Source: Erwinia sp. E602 (lineage in GTDB: Bacteria > Pseudomonadota > Gammaproteobacteria > Enterobacterales > Enterobacteriaceae). From it: 64,000 nucleotides of DNA. The notes beneath the pieces are model-generated. The model was not told the DNA's origin. It was given only the letters and a program-made list of their open reading frames with translations, and did no database searches. Below, in pieces: positions 47,891 through 58,198 of the stretch (positions within the stretch are counted from its first letter, which is position 1; each line of letters starts with the position of its first letter). A program made the position numbers and the translations under genes. The DNA is taken from positions 3,162,001-3,226,000 of the forward strand of contig NZ_CP046582.1 in assembly GCF_018141005.1 (NCBI RefSeq), in the 5' to 3' direction.

Positions 47891-48747
47891 CGGAAACGCT
47901 GGCGGTTAAACTGTCCGTGGTTCTGCCAGCGTGCAATCTCTTCCCACAGCAGATAGAGCCAGCGTCGGGCAACAAAGCCCTCGGCCAGCGGCGCGTACTG
48001 GTAGTAGTCGTTCAGCAGCGCGTCTCCGCTGGCGAAGCCGCAGAACGGGTAGAGATCAAACTCGCGCGGCGCCCACTGCAGCGGCCCCGGATTGACCATC
48101 GCCAGCAGCCGGTCGTGGCCCGGATTTTTCAGAATGTTGTCGGGCGACAGATTGCCATGGATCAGCACGCAGGGATCGTTGAAATCACCGAACAGTGTGG
48201 CAAAACGGTCGCGGCTGCGATACAGGATACGCCGGTCGTCCATGCAGAGGAATGCCGGACATCGCATGGTGATCATCGCCCACAGCACCTCAATACGCTG
48301 ACGATACCATGCCGGCCAGCCGTTCTTCTGCTGACTGTCTACCGTGCCCACCAGCCCGCCGCTGTCAATCTGATGCCAGGCCAGCAGGCCGCTGACGATC
48401 TGCCTGCGCAGCTGCTGCTCACGCTTGGCCGTCCGCGCGGGAACGGCGATCGAAACGCCGCCCAGCCGCTCCAGCAGCAGCACCTCGTGCAGCGGCGGCT
48501 GCTCGCTGCTGACGACCCCGAACACCAGCGGCACGCGCACCTTGCCCTGTTTCGCCAACAGCGACAGCTTTTGTGCTTCCTGCGCGGCGGCGTCTTTCAG
48601 GGTAAAGTATTTAGCCACCATCGGCAGCGAATCGCCCTCATCATCGTAGAGCGTATACAGACTGGCGTCGGGCTGGCGGCTGATGCACTCAACCCGACTC
48701 ACCGGTTCGCCAAGAACCAGCGCTAATTCCGTTCTGAGGTGTTCCAA
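47854..48747 (-). CDS. ycbJ: phosphotransferase-like protein YcbJ
   Basis: 297 residues, same as E. coli YcbJ. An aminoglycoside phosphotransferase/protein kinase-like fold: N-terminal lobe with MVAKYF (nucleotide Lys region), VLLLERLGGVSI, LLAWHQID, and the catalytic-loop-like CVLIHGNLSPDNIL, where the usual HGD of kinases is HGN, as in E. coli. The substrate is unknown. Its final codons, AESLLPWLS, are part of the 40-bp repeat array, and it is followed downstream by extra copies of that end. Confidence 0.9.
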   Translation of the reverse strand: MEHLRTELALVLGEPVSRVECISRQPDASLYTLYDDEGDSLPMVAKYFTLKDAAAQEAQKLSLLAKQGKVRVPLVFGVVSSEQPPLHEVLLLERLGGVSIAVPARTAKREQQLRRQIVSGLLAWHQIDSGGLVGTVDSQQKNGWPAWYRQRIEVLWAMITMRCPAFLCMDDRRILYRSRDRFATLFGDFNDPCVLIHGNLSPDNILKNPGHDRLLAMVNPGPLQWAPREFDLYPFCGFASGDALLNDYYQYAPLAEGFVARRWLYLLWEEIARWQNHGQFNRQRFRLAAESLLPWLS

Positions 48748-48804
48748 ACGCCCCTCCTGACCGGCAGGGAAATACGGGGCGACTGTCGCCGCCCCGAAAG
48801 GGGG

Positions 48805-49551
48805 TTAACGCATCGCTTCGCGCACCCGCAGCAGATCTTCCGGCGTGTCTACGCCAACGCTGGGGATCGCTTTGGCGACGTCAACGTGAATTTTCTCGCC
48901 GTACCACAGCACGCGCAGCTGCTCCAGTAGCTCGATCTGCTCCAGCGGGCTGGCTTCCCAGCTGACGTAGCGGCGGATAAAGCCGGCGCGATAGGCATAA
49001 ATGCCAATATGGCGCAGGAAGCTATCGCCAACGGTCTCTTTCGAGACGCTGAACCGTTCGCGGTCCCACGGGATGGTGGCGCGGGAGAAGTAGAGCGCGT
49101 AGCCGTTGGCATCACGCACCACCTTCACCGCATTAGGGTTGAATGCCTCTTCCGCAGAGGTAATCGGCACCGCCAGCGTGGCCATGCCGGCGCTGCTCTG
49201 CGCCAGATTTTCGGCAACCTGACGGACGATCACCGGCGGGATCATCGGCTCATCGCCCTGCACGTTAACGATCACCGTGTCATCGGCGAACTGATAGCGA
49301 TCGATAACTTCTGCCAGCCGCTCCGTACCCGAATGGTGGTCGGCACGGGTCATACACACTTCGCCACCCGCCGCTTCCACCGCCCGCGCCACGTCCTGAT
49401 TGTCGGTGGCCACGATCACCCGATCGGCGCCGGACTCCAGCGCCCGCTCCATCACGTGCACCACCATCGGCTTACCGTGAATATCAACCAGCGGTTTACC
49501 CGGCAGGCGCGTGGAGGCATAGCGCGCTGGAATAATCGCGACGAAACTCAT
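48805..49551 (-). CDS. kdsB: CMP-Kdo synthetase
   Basis: 248 residues, same as E. coli KdsB. 3-deoxy-manno-octulosonate cytidylyltransferase activates Kdo with CTP for lipopolysaccharide inner core. N-terminal nucleotide motif [19 protein letters not shown], then [12 protein letters not shown] (metal-binding Asp) and TIPWDRERF. Its start overlaps the ycaR stop by 4 bases (ATGA), making ycaR-kdsB translationally coupled. Confidence 0.97.
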   Translation of the reverse strand: MSFVAIIPARYASTRLPGKPLVDIHGKPMVVHVMERALESGADRVIVATDNQDVARAVEAAGGEVCMTRADHHSGTERLAEVIDRYQFADDTVIVNVQGDEPMIPPVIVRQVAENLAQSSAGMATLAVPITSAEEAFNPNAVKVVRDANGYALYFSRATIPWDRERFSVSKETVGDSFLRHIGIYAYRAGFIRRYVSWEASPLEQIELLEQLRVLWYGEKIHVDVAKAIPSVGVDTPEDLLRVREAMR

Positions 49552-49730
49552 ACCGGATGCTCTTCTGACGTCAGCGTACGGGCTTCCACTTCCAGCAGCA
49601 CCGGAATACCGTCGCGCACCGGGAAGGCCAGGCCGTCCGCCTTGCAGATCAGCTCCTGCTGCTCTTTGTTAAAACTGAGCTTGCCGTGGCACACCGGGCA
49701 AGCAACGATTTCAAGTAAACGATGATCCAT
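49548..49730 (-). CDS. ycaR: Trm112-family small protein YcaR
   Basis: 60 residues, same as E. coli. Starts [20 protein letters not shown]; the CPVC pair is typical of the Trm112-like zinc-ribbon fold, though only one CxxC is seen. Its function is not established. AGGAGGA lies before ATG 49730 and a longer upstream frame is not supported. It precedes and overlaps kdsB. In E. coli ycaQ lies between lpxK and ycaR; here only 93 bases remain. Confidence 0.93.
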   Translation of the reverse strand: MDHRLLEIVACPVCHGKLSFNKEQQELICKADGLAFPVRDGIPVLLEVEARTLTSEEHPV

Positions 49731-49823
49731 AAATCCTCCTGAACGGGTCGGTCTCATCAGGCAACCTCTGTCGCTGACGGGCCTGCCCGTGGTTGCCAGC
49801 AGTCTGGCAGATGATGATAAAAA

Positions 49824-50807
49824 TCAGGCGCCGGCGGGTTCGGCCAGGGCCGAGATTGTGGCCAGCAGCGGTCCGGCATCGGCAATCTCTGCGTCCACCG
49901 GCAGATACCACCAGTTTTGCCGGGCAAACGCCCGCGCTTTAACCGCATCTTTTTCGGTCATCAGCAGCGTCTCGCCCGCCGGAGTCAGCGCCTGCAGCGC
50001 CTCCGCGCTGTAGGCCTGATGGTCGGCAAACGCCACCTCGCGCAGCGGCGTCACACCCTGCTGACGCAGGGTAGTAAAGAAGCGAGGCGGATGGCCTATC
50101 CCGGCCATTGCCACCACCGACGGCAGTGACGCCAGCGGCCGTGATTCGCCGGAAAGGAGGTTCACCGCCGCCGCCGGCCGCAGCCGCATGGCTAATTCAC
50201 CGGCGTGCGGCGTGCCACCGTTGCAGATCACTGCGGTAACGCCCTTCAGGCGCGCCTGGCGTTCACGCATCGGCCCGGCGGGCAGCCACCAGCCGTTGCC
50301 GAAGCGGCGTTCACCGTCAACCACCACGATTTCACAGTCGCGGGCCAGCGCATAGTGCTGCAGGCCGTCGTCGGTGATGATGATATCCACCCCCTGGCCA
50401 GCCAGCAAGGCCTCCACCGCCTGCCGGCGGCGGGGAGCCACGGCCACCGCCGCCCCGGTGCGTTGATAGATCAGCACCGGCTCATCGCCGGCCTCTGCCG
50501 TTGTAGTGTGCGGGCCGAGCACCAGCGGATAGCTTGCGGCCTTGCCGCCATAGCCGCGCGACACCACGCCGACGCGCAGGCCACGCTGCTGAAGCACCTG
50601 CACCAGCCAGACAACCACCGGCGTTTTACCGTTACCACCGGCGGTCAGATTGCCGACCACCACCACCGGCACCGGAGCACGCCAGGCTTTGCGCCATCCC
50701 CAGCGGTAGCTGAGGCGGATCAGGTTGCTGACCAGGCCGTAGAGAAAACTCAGCGGCAGCAGCAGCAGAAATAGCGGCGATTTACCGCTCCAGATGCGTT
50801 CAATCAT
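49824..50807 (-). CDS. lpxK: tetraacyldisaccharide 4'-kinase LpxK
   Basis: 327 residues (328 in E. coli). It phosphorylates the 4' position of the lipid A precursor at the inner face of the inner membrane. One N-terminal hydrophobic segment ([20 protein letters not shown]) is followed by a P-loop [20 protein letters not shown] and [19 protein letters not shown]. Its ATG overlaps the msbA stop by 4 bases. With kdsB nearby, the cluster feeds lipid A-Kdo synthesis, and MsbA flips the product. Confidence 0.97.
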   Translation of the reverse strand: MIERIWSGKSPLFLLLLPLSFLYGLVSNLIRLSYRWGWRKAWRAPVPVVVVGNLTAGGNGKTPVVVWLVQVLQQRGLRVGVVSRGYGGKAASYPLVLGPHTTTAEAGDEPVLIYQRTGAAVAVAPRRRQAVEALLAGQGVDIIITDDGLQHYALARDCEIVVVDGERRFGNGWWLPAGPMRERQARLKGVTAVICNGGTPHAGELAMRLRPAAAVNLLSGESRPLASLPSVVAMAGIGHPPRFFTTLRQQGVTPLREVAFADHQAYSAEALQALTPAGETLLMTEKDAVKARAFARQNWWYLPVDAEIADAGPLLATISALAEPAGA

Positions 50808-52552
50808 TGACCAAACTGCATTTTGTGCAGCTGAGCATAGGCACCCTTCTCGGCCAGCAGATGTTCATGGCTTCCGCGCTCAACGATCTGGCCATCTTCC
50901 ACCACCACGATCTCATCGGCTTTCTCGATGGTCGACAGGCGGTGAGCAATGACCAGCGAGGTGCGGTTTTTCTGCAGCTCGTCCAGCGCCGACTGGATCG
51001 CCCGCTCGGATTCGGTATCCAGCGCGGAGGTCGCCTCATCGAGGATCAGGATCGGACAGTCGCGCAGTAGCGCACGGGCGATGGCGATACGCTGGCGCTG
51101 GCCGCCTGAGAGCAGCACGCCGTTTTCACCAATTACCGTATCGAGACCGTTATCCATCTTCTTAATGAAGTCCATAGCGTGCGCCATGGTGGCCGCTTTC
51201 TCGATATCTTCGCGGCTGTACTGCTCATGGCGCGCATAGGCAATATTATTGGCGATGGTATCGTTAAACAGGTGCACGTTCTGTGACACCAGCGCCACCT
51301 GATTACGCAGCGATGCAAGGGTGTACTCGCGCAGATCGTGACCGTCCATCAGGATCTCGCCCTGCTGGATATCGTAAAAACGGGTCAGCAGGCTGGCCAG
51401 GGTCGATTTTCCGGAGCCGGAACGGCCAACCAGCGCCACCGTTTTGCCTTCCGGGATCGCCAGGTTGATATTCTTCAGCGCCGGGATATCACGGCCGGGA
51501 TAGGTGAAGGTGACATTGCGGAATTCAATATCGCCTTTCGCACGTTCCACGGTGCGCTTGCCGTTATCCACTTCCTGCTCGCTGTCCAGAATTGAGAACA
51601 GGGTCTGGCAGGCAGCCATGCCGCGCTGGAACTGCGCATTGACGTTGGTCAGCGACTTCAGTGGGCGCATCAGCGCAACCATCGCTGAGAACACCACGGT
51701 AATGGTACCGGCAGACAGCGTCTCCATCACGCTCGGGACGCTGGCGGCGTAGAGAATAAACGCCAGCGCCAGCGAGGCGATCAGCTGAATGATGGGATCG
51801 GAGATGGAAGAAGCGGAAACCAGCTTCATGCCCTGCTGGCGCATGCGGTTACTGACGCGGTGGAAACGTTCGTTTTCGATCTCCTGACCGCCGAAAATCA
51901 GCACCTCTTTATGGCCTTTCAGCATCTGCTCGGCGCTGGTAGTCACCTGCCCCATGGTGTTCTGCATATTTTTGCTGATGTTACGGAAGCGTTTAGAAAC
52001 CGAGCGGATGGCAAAGGAGACGATGGGAGCCAGCACGATCAGGATCAGCGACAGCTGCCAGCTGTTCCAGAACATCAGTACGAAAAGCGCGATAATCGAG
52101 GCACCTTCACGCACCACGGTCACTAATGCACTGGAAGAGGAGGAGGCAACCTGCTCAGTGTCATAGGTGATGCGCGACAGCAGCGTGCCGGTGGACTGTT
52201 GATCGAAGAACGCCACCGGCATACCCATCATATGGCCAAACAGGCGACGGCGCATGGTCATTACCACGTTTCCGGAAACCCAGGAGATGCAGTAGCTGGA
52301 GATATAACTGGTGATACCGCGAACCAGCATCAGGCCGATTACAGCCAGCGGCATCCAGACCAGTACGGAACTGTTAGCTTTACCAAAACCATCATCGAGT
52401 AAAGGTTTCAGCAGAGAGAGCATCAGCGTATCGCCTGCCGCATTGATAATCAGTGCGATTGCGGCGGCAATCAGCCCCGCCTTATAAGGCACAATCATCG
52501 GACTGAGGCGGCGGAAGGTCTGCCAGGTGGAAAGATCTTTATCCAGATGCAT
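50804..52552 (-). CDS. msbA: lipid A export ATP-binding/permease MsbA
   Basis: 582 residues, same as E. coli. A half-transporter: six membrane helices in residues 1-330, then an ABC domain with Walker [10 protein letters not shown] near 377, the Q loop LVSQNVHLF, signature [16 protein letters not shown] and Walker [13 protein letters not shown]. It flips core-lipid A across the inner membrane. It is 43 bases downstream of comEC and coupled to lpxK. Confidence 0.98.
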   Translation of the reverse strand: MHLDKDLSTWQTFRRLSPMIVPYKAGLIAAAIALIINAAGDTLMLSLLKPLLDDGFGKANSSVLVWMPLAVIGLMLVRGITSYISSYCISWVSGNVVMTMRRRLFGHMMGMPVAFFDQQSTGTLLSRITYDTEQVASSSSSALVTVVREGASIIALFVLMFWNSWQLSLILIVLAPIVSFAIRSVSKRFRNISKNMQNTMGQVTTSAEQMLKGHKEVLIFGGQEIENERFHRVSNRMRQQGMKLVSASSISDPIIQLIASLALAFILYAASVPSVMETLSAGTITVVFSAMVALMRPLKSLTNVNAQFQRGMAACQTLFSILDSEQEVDNGKRTVERAKGDIEFRNVTFTYPGRDIPALKNINLAIPEGKTVALVGRSGSGKSTLASLLTRFYDIQQGEILMDGHDLREYTLASLRNQVALVSQNVHLFNDTIANNIAYARHEQYSREDIEKAATMAHAMDFIKKMDNGLDTVIGENGVLLSGGQRQRIAIARALLRDCPILILDEATSALDTESERAIQSALDELQKNRTSLVIAHRLSTIEKADEIVVVEDGQIVERGSHEHLLAEKGAYAQLHKMQFGQ

Positions 52553-52595
52553 AGTTATCCAGCATTAGTTGAAATAGCCGCTCATTCTACCTGGA

Positions 52596-54848
52596 TTAGC
52601 GGGTGACGCCAAACCACTGATGGTACCAACGGTTCATTAATTGTTCTCTTAACCCCAGAAGCTGCCAGTAATCTGTAAAAAATCGTGCGCTAAGCTGGCC
52701 GGAAAGCGCGGTATCTCGCCAGATGATCTGATTATCCGCATAGCGCCGAATAATCTGTCGCGCAGGCAGCCGCCAGGCGCTGTAACGTGCCGCCGAGGCA
52801 ATGGCGGCGTCGGGATGGACCGCGCGCAGCAGCGGCGGCGTCGAAGACGTGCGGCTGCCGTGGTGCGGCACCTGCAGCAACGTGGCGGCCAGGCTGCCGC
52901 GCTGCCCGGCCACCAGCGCCCGTTCCGCCGGCGCTTCAATGTCGCCGGTCAGCAGAACCCGCCAGCGCCCGTCGCTGACCGTCACCACGCAGGAGCGGTT
53001 ATTGCCCGTCAGCGCATAGCCGGGCGGCGGCCACAGCACCTTAAAATCGAGGCCCTGCCAGCGCCACGCCAGCCCGCGGTGGCAGGGCCGGTGCCCCGGC
53101 AGCCCCAGCGGGCTGCGCACGCTGGCACGGGGAAACGCAGCCTGCACGCTTGCCAGACCGCCGGTATGATCCAGGTGCTCATGGCTGATAATAATCTGGC
53201 TCACCGTCAGCCCCTGCCAGCGCAGCCAGGGCAGGATCTGGCTGCGTGCCGCATCCCCGCCAGGCCAGCGGTTGCCGACATCATACAGCGTCGCCTGGCC
53301 GTAACGGGAGATCGCTACCGCCAGGCCGTGCCCCACATCGAGCATATCCACCCGCCACTGCGGTTTTACGCTGGCGCTGGCCGCGGCCAATCCCAGCACC
53401 AGGCTCAACAGGCTGGCCGGTGAACTGCGCCACCAGCCAAAGCGCAGCGCCATCAGCAGCAGCCAGCAGCCAGGGCTGTAGAAGGCCTGAGCTGCATCCA
53501 GCGGCAGCCAGCCGTCGGGCAGTTGCCGTAGAGGCAGAAACACTGCGCTGAGCGAGCGATCGGCCAGCCACCACAGCGACGTGCTCAGCCAGGGCAGCGG
53601 CAGCAGGATCAGCGCCAGCAGGATCAGCGGCACGGTCAGCAGCGAGACCAGCGGCACCGCCCACAGGTTCGCCAGCGGTGCACTGAGGCTGATGCCGTGA
53701 AACAGCAATACCTGCAACGGCATCATCAGCAGCAGCATACCCAGTTGCAGATGCAGTAAGCGCAGCGGCAGCCAGCGTTTCCCGCGCTGAAAACGCCGCG
53801 GTAACGGAAAACTGTGATACCACAGCAGCAACCCGCCCACCGCCAGCGCCGACAGCCACAGGCTGTCTGACAGCAGGCTCAACGGGTCAGACAGCAGAAT
53901 CACCGCCAGGCACATCAGCCACACCTGCAGCGCATGGCAACTGACGCCGCTCAGGCGCAGCCCGCTCCAGATCAGCAGCGCCAGCATCGCCCGTAACGCC
54001 GGGGGATTACCACCGGAGAGCCAGCAGTAGCAGAACGCCAGCACCAGACTACTGACCAGCGGCAGGCGATAGCCAATCCGCCACGCCGGCAAAGCAAACT
54101 GAACGAGACGCGCCAGCCACCAGCCCAGCGCCGCCGCCAGCGCAATATGCAGCCCGGATATCGCCATCAGATGCGCGGTACCGGTTTCCCGCAGCAGTCG
54201 GGTCAGATCGGCGCTGACCTCGGCCCGCTCACCAAATGCCAGCGCGCCAAGAGTGCCCTGCCAGGGGAGATGCCCGTAGCGCTCTTTTGCCGCATGGATT
54301 ATCGCATCCCGCCAGCCGCAGCGCGACTGCAGCACCTGCGCGTCAGTGACCCGGCCGCTCAGCGGCACGCCGTTGGCCAGCGCATAACGCTGCGCGTCAA
54401 ACCCTCCTTCGTTCAGCCGGGCGTGTACCGGGCGCAGCTTTACCGTCAGCAGCCAGCGCTGACCGGCGCAGAGCGCGGTGCCGGTTTCCGGCAGGCTGAG
54501 CATCGCCGAGATCGGCGGAAACAGCAGCCGCCCCTGCTGCCTCAGCAAGCGCACGCGGGCTCGCTGCCCGTCAGGTTGCAGGTTTTCGATCTTCACCTCC
54601 ACCTGCAGCGGCCGGCGGGTCAGCTGTTCAATCTGTTGCAGCGTGGTACGGCCGGCATTAACCGCCCAAACCGAAGCCAGCAACGCCAGCGCCAGCGGCA
54701 GTGCGCCCCTTCGGGGTAAGCCGGCCAACAGTAGTGCCAGACCCAGCGCCAGCAGGTCATAGCGGTAGCCAGGCAGCGAAGGGAGAAAGTTCAGCGGCAG
54801 GGTACCGGCAATAATGCAGCCGGCCAGACGGGTGACGGTTAAACGCAT
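52596..54848 (-). CDS. ycaI: ComEC/Rec2-family DNA uptake channel homologue (YcaI)
   Basis: 750 residues (754 in E. coli). N-terminal soluble OB-like part, a Competence membrane domain of about 8-10 helices (residues about 200-500; DTGTAHLMAISGLHIALA-like core, here ETGTAHLMAISGLHIA), and a C-terminal metallo-beta-lactamase-like domain with SHEHLDHTGGLASV and LTGDIEAPAERAL and HHGSRTSS. The family carries single-stranded DNA across the inner membrane in competent bacteria. All key histidines are present, so the gene looks intact. Confidence 0.93.
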   Translation of the reverse strand: MRLTVTRLAGCIIAGTLPLNFLPSLPGYRYDLLALGLALLLAGLPRRGALPLALALLASVWAVNAGRTTLQQIEQLTRRPLQVEVKIENLQPDGQRARVRLLRQQGRLLFPPISAMLSLPETGTALCAGQRWLLTVKLRPVHARLNEGGFDAQRYALANGVPLSGRVTDAQVLQSRCGWRDAIIHAAKERYGHLPWQGTLGALAFGERAEVSADLTRLLRETGTAHLMAISGLHIALAAALGWWLARLVQFALPAWRIGYRLPLVSSLVLAFCYCWLSGGNPPALRAMLALLIWSGLRLSGVSCHALQVWLMCLAVILLSDPLSLLSDSLWLSALAVGGLLLWYHSFPLPRRFQRGKRWLPLRLLHLQLGMLLLMMPLQVLLFHGISLSAPLANLWAVPLVSLLTVPLILLALILLPLPWLSTSLWWLADRSLSAVFLPLRQLPDGWLPLDAAQAFYSPGCWLLLMALRFGWWRSSPASLLSLVLGLAAASASVKPQWRVDMLDVGHGLAVAISRYGQATLYDVGNRWPGGDAARSQILPWLRWQGLTVSQIIISHEHLDHTGGLASVQAAFPRASVRSPLGLPGHRPCHRGLAWRWQGLDFKVLWPPPGYALTGNNRSCVVTVSDGRWRVLLTGDIEAPAERALVAGQRGSLAATLLQVPHHGSRTSSTPPLLRAVHPDAAIASAARYSAWRLPARQIIRRYADNQIIWRDTALSGQLSARFFTDYWQLLGLREQLMNRWYHQWFGVTR

Positions 54849-55030
54849 AGCTCCTCCCTGATGGCGTCAGGGCAGTGTGCACCAGCCGTCATCAGGGTGC
54901 TGCAGGCAGAGGGTGACTTTCAGAACAGACACGCAAATAATTGCTGGCTTTACAGCAAACCCGGCCAGCGGTGTGAAGCACTCTCCAGCGGCGTGGCGCT
55001 GCCCGCAGCGGGCTGACACAAACGACAGGC

Positions 55031-55059
55031 AAAAAAAAACGACACCGAAGTGTCGTTTT
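55031..55059 (-). terminator. terminator of ihfB
   Basis: Arms AAAACGACAC and GTGTCGTTTT around CGAA, which reads as a TTCG tetraloop on the minus strand, followed there by a run of nine T residues. Placed 57 bases after the ihfB stop. Confidence 0.93.
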
Positions 55060-55115
55060 ATTGGTAATTCGCTCTGTCTGGCCACCTTTACACTCGCGTG
55101 CAAAGGAACAGGACA

Positions 55116-55403
55116 TCAGCCGCCGTAGATATTGGCGCGATCGCGCAGCTCTTTACCCGGCTTGAAGTGTGGAACGTATTTACCTTCCAACTCCACTTTG
55201 TCGCCCGTTTTCGGGTTACGGCCGGTACGAGGTGCACGATAGTGCAATGAGAAGCTGCCAAATCCCCGGATTTCGATGCGTTCGCCCTGTGACAACGTGG
55301 TTGCCATATGCTCCAGCATCTCTTTTACCGCATCCTCAACGACTTTCGCCGGAATATGAGAGTGCTGGCCAGCAAGTCTTTCAATCAGTTCTGACTTGGT
55401 CAT
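55116..55403 (-). CDS. ihfB: integration host factor subunit beta
   Basis: 95 residues (94 in E. coli). A HU/IHF-family protein that, with IhfA, bends DNA sharply. [47 protein letters not shown] with the Pro that intercalates DNA in the beta arm, and [15 protein letters not shown] are conserved. It sits 80 bases after rpsA on the same strand, as in E. coli, where a promoter inside rpsA also drives it. Confidence 0.98.
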   Translation of the reverse strand: MTKSELIERLAGQHSHIPAKVVEDAVKEMLEHMATTLSQGERIEIRGFGSFSLHYRAPRTGRNPKTGDKVELEGKYVPHFKPGKELRDRANIYGG

Positions 55404-55453
55404 AAAACCTCCGGTTAATCCGCTAGGAATAGTTCTGACAGATAACGACGGTA

Positions 55454-55475
55454 CAGGGCAGCCTGAGCTGCCCTG
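55454..55475 (-). terminator. hairpin between rpsA and ihfB
   Basis: Arms CAGGGCAGC and GCTGCCCTG with a CTGA loop, 9 bases after the rpsA stop. On the minus strand no T tract follows, so it probably reduces or processes read-through into ihfB. Confidence 0.6.
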
Positions 55476-55483
55476 AAGAACGA

Positions 55484-57157
55484 TTACTCGCCTTTAGCTG
55501 CTTTGAAAGCTTCAGCCATTGCGTTAGAGAAGTTGCCTTCTTCCGGTTTGGTGTTAACCGTTGCAATTGCTTCTTTCTCGTCAGCCTGGTCTTTAGCACG
55601 AACAGACAGGCTTACAACGCGGTTTTTACGGTCAACGCCGGTGAACTTAGCTTCAACATCGTCGCCAACATTCAGAACCAGAGTTGCGTCTTCAACGCGG
55701 TCGATTGAAGCTTCAGAAGCGCGCAGGTAACCTTCAACGCCGTCTGCCAGTTCAACTGTAGCACCTTTAGCGTCAACTGCAGTCACTTTACCGTTAACAA
55801 TGGCACCTTTCTTGTTCAGAGAGATGTAGTTGTTGAACGGATCTTCTGCCAGCTGCTTAACGCCCAGGGAGATACGCTCGCGCTCTGCGTCAACCTGCAG
55901 AACCACAGCAGCGATTTCGTCGCCTTTCTTGTATTCACGCACGGCTTCTTCGCCGGTCGCGTTCCAGGAGATGTCAGACAGGTGTACCAGGCCGTCGATG
56001 CCGCCGTCCAGGCCGATGAAGATACCGAAGTCAGTGATAGACTTGATTTTACCTTCAACGCGGTCGCCCTTGTTGTGGGTTTCTGCGAACAGCTGCCATG
56101 GGTTAGATTTGCACTGCTTCAGACCCAGGGAGATACGACGACGTTCTTCGTCGATGTCCAGAACCATAACTTCAACAACATCGCCCACGTTAACAACTTT
56201 AGATGGGTGGATGTTTTTGTTGGTCCAGTCCATTTCAGACACGTGTACCAGGCCTTCAACGCCTTCTTCGATTTCAACGAAGCAGCCGTAGTCGGTCAGG
56301 TTGGTCACGCGGCCGGTCAGGCGGGTGCCTTCCGGATAACGCTTAGCGATAGCGACCCAAGGATCTTCGCCCAGCTGCTTCAGACCCAGAGATACACGGG
56401 TACGCTCGCGGTCGAATTTCAGCACTTTCACGTTGATTTCGTCGCCAACATTGACGATTTCGCTTGGATGCTTAACGCGCTTCCAGGCCATGTCAGTGAT
56501 GTGCAGCAGGCCGTCAACGCCGCCCAGATCAACGAATGCACCGTAGTCAGTGAGGTTCTTAACGATACCTTTAACTTCCATGCCTTCCTGCAGGTTTTCC
56601 AGCAGCTGATCGCGCTCTGCGCTGTTCTCGGATTCGATAACCGCACGACGTGAAACCACCACGTTGTTGCGTTTCTGGTCCAGCTTGATCACTTTGAATT
56701 CAAGCTCTTTGCCTTCCAGGTGCAGCGTGTCGCGCACCGGACGAACATCAACCAGTGAACCTGGCAGGAACGCACGAATACCGTTCAGCTCAACTGTGAA
56801 GCCACCTTTAACTTTGCCGTTGATGATACCGGTAACAGTTTCAGCGTCTTCGTAAGCTTTTTCCAGCGTGATCCAAGCTTCGTGACGTTTAGCTTTCTCA
56901 CGGGACAGCAGGGTTTCACCGAAGCCGTCTTCTACCGCATCCAGCGCAACGTCAACTTCGTCACCTACCTGGATTTCCAGCTCGCCGGCTGCGTTCTTGA
57001 ACTGCTCTGCAGGAATTGCAGATTCAGATTTCAGACCCGCATCAACCAGAACTACGTCTTTGTCGATAGAGACAACAACGCCACGAACGATGGAACCCGG
57101 ACGGGTTTCGATTGTTTTTAAGGATTCTTCAAATAGTTGAGCAAAAGATTCAGTCAT
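55484..57157 (-). CDS. rpsA: 30S ribosomal protein S1
   Basis: 557 residues, same as E. coli. Six S1/OB domains of about 70-85 residues: two N-terminal ones that bind the ribosome ([38 protein letters not shown]) and four RNA-binding ones ([39 protein letters not shown], and so on). S1 unfolds mRNA leaders for initiation. Codon use is that of a highly expressed gene. It lies between cmk and ihfB as in E. coli. Confidence 0.99.
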   Translation of the reverse strand: MTESFAQLFEESLKTIETRPGSIVRGVVVSIDKDVVLVDAGLKSESAIPAEQFKNAAGELEIQVGDEVDVALDAVEDGFGETLLSREKAKRHEAWITLEKAYEDAETVTGIINGKVKGGFTVELNGIRAFLPGSLVDVRPVRDTLHLEGKELEFKVIKLDQKRNNVVVSRRAVIESENSAERDQLLENLQEGMEVKGIVKNLTDYGAFVDLGGVDGLLHITDMAWKRVKHPSEIVNVGDEINVKVLKFDRERTRVSLGLKQLGEDPWVAIAKRYPEGTRLTGRVTNLTDYGCFVEIEEGVEGLVHVSEMDWTNKNIHPSKVVNVGDVVEVMVLDIDEERRRISLGLKQCKSNPWQLFAETHNKGDRVEGKIKSITDFGIFIGLDGGIDGLVHLSDISWNATGEEAVREYKKGDEIAAVVLQVDAERERISLGVKQLAEDPFNNYISLNKKGAIVNGKVTAVDAKGATVELADGVEGYLRASEASIDRVEDATLVLNVGDDVEAKFTGVDRKNRVVSLSVRAKDQADEKEAIATVNTKPEEGNFSNAMAEAFKAAKGE

Positions 57158-57307
57158 ATTGATAATCTTCAGGATTCTTCAATTTAACGTCCACCTGACG
57201 TCCTGACGGGTGGGGTTGTTTCACATGCCCGATGATGTCCATATCACAGGGTTAGATAAATTCTGAGAGCCAACGCTCATTTTAACGCCGGGTCAAAGAC
57301 CCGAAAA

Positions 57308-57991
57308 TCACGCCAGCGCGAGTTTTTCGCGCGCATATTTTAGCGCAATTTCGATGACCTGCTCAATAGACATTGTAGTCGAATCAAGCACTAAGGCATC
57401 GTTTGCCGGGACTAACGGGGCAATCGCACGATTGCGGTCACGATCGTCACGCTCTTTTATCTCGGATAAAAGGCGCTCAAAGTTAACACTAAAGCCCTTA
57501 TCCTGCAACTGTAGCATACGGCGATGCGCACGCTCTTCGGCGCTGGCATCAAGGAAAATTTTCACCGGTGCATCGGGAAATACCACCGTGCCCATATCAC
57601 GCCCGTCGGCAATCAGCCCCGGCAGTTCGCGGAAACCGCGCTGGCGGCGTAGCAGCGCCTCACGGACGCGGGGAAACGCGGCCACTTTAGAGGCGGTGTT
57701 GCTGACGTCCTGGGTGCGGATCTCATTCGACACGTCTTCCCCTTCGAGGATCACCGCCATCTCGCCGTCGGTGGCCACAAAGCGCACGTCCAGATGTGCC
57801 GCAATCGGGGCCAGCGCTTCTTCAGAAGTGATATCTACCTGATGGTGTAATGCAGCCAGCGCCAGTACCCGGTAGATTGCGCCGGAGTCCAACAGGTGCC
57901 ACTGTAACGCTTCGGCCATCGCTTTACACAATGTCCCTTTCCCTGCGCCACTTGGGCCATCGATGGTGATCACTGGGGCTAATGCCGTCAT
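57308..57991 (-). CDS. cmk: cytidylate kinase
   Basis: 227 residues, same as E. coli with this start ([20 protein letters not shown]). It phosphorylates CMP and dCMP. Walker [10 protein letters not shown] near residue 11, [16 protein letters not shown], and the lid AEERAHRRM are conserved. An AGGAG 7 bases before ATG 57991 supports the start; an upstream frame start at 58036 is rejected. 150 bases separate it from rpsA, which has its own promoter and leader in E. coli. Confidence 0.97.
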   Translation of the reverse strand: MTALAPVITIDGPSGAGKGTLCKAMAEALQWHLLDSGAIYRVLALAALHHQVDITSEEALAPIAAHLDVRFVATDGEMAVILEGEDVSNEIRTQDVSNTASKVAAFPRVREALLRRQRGFRELPGLIADGRDMGTVVFPDAPVKIFLDASAEERAHRRMLQLQDKGFSVNFERLLSEIKERDDRDRNRAIAPLVPANDALVLDSTTMSIEQVIEIALKYAREKLALA

Positions 57992-58165
57992 CTCGTTCTC
58001 CTGTTGGTTGATTGCCTGCGGGCCGGTGCCGGACAAATATCGTGGCGTATTATACTCCGCTACATCGACGATGGTTATACTTTTAACTGATGGCTACAGG
58101 AAATTAGTCTGTATATGGCAAGAAAGAGAGCGGTATGGCGAGGTGACGGAAAAAAAAGGAGCATT
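57992..58165. other. aroA-cmk intergenic region without ycaL
   Basis: In E. coli the periplasmic protease gene ycaL lies between aroA and cmk; here 207 bases remain (57992-58198) and no long coding frame is present. The stretch is AT-rich around 58060-58110 and should hold the cmk promoter. Confidence 0.6.
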
Positions 58166-58191
58166 TTCCGCCGTACCTGAATACGGCGGAA
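58166..58191 (-). terminator. terminator after aroA
   Basis: Arms TTCCGCCGTA and TACGGCGGAA around CCTGAA, 7 bases past the aroA stop. On the minus strand the stem is followed by AATGCTCC and then a run of eight T residues. Confidence 0.75.
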
Positions 58192-58198
58192 GGTTCTC

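Noticed and set aside
52596..54848. Taking the comEC homologue plus tfoX as evidence of a natural competence system
   Set aside because: Both genes are general features of Enterobacterales and no pilus or other uptake genes occur in the window.
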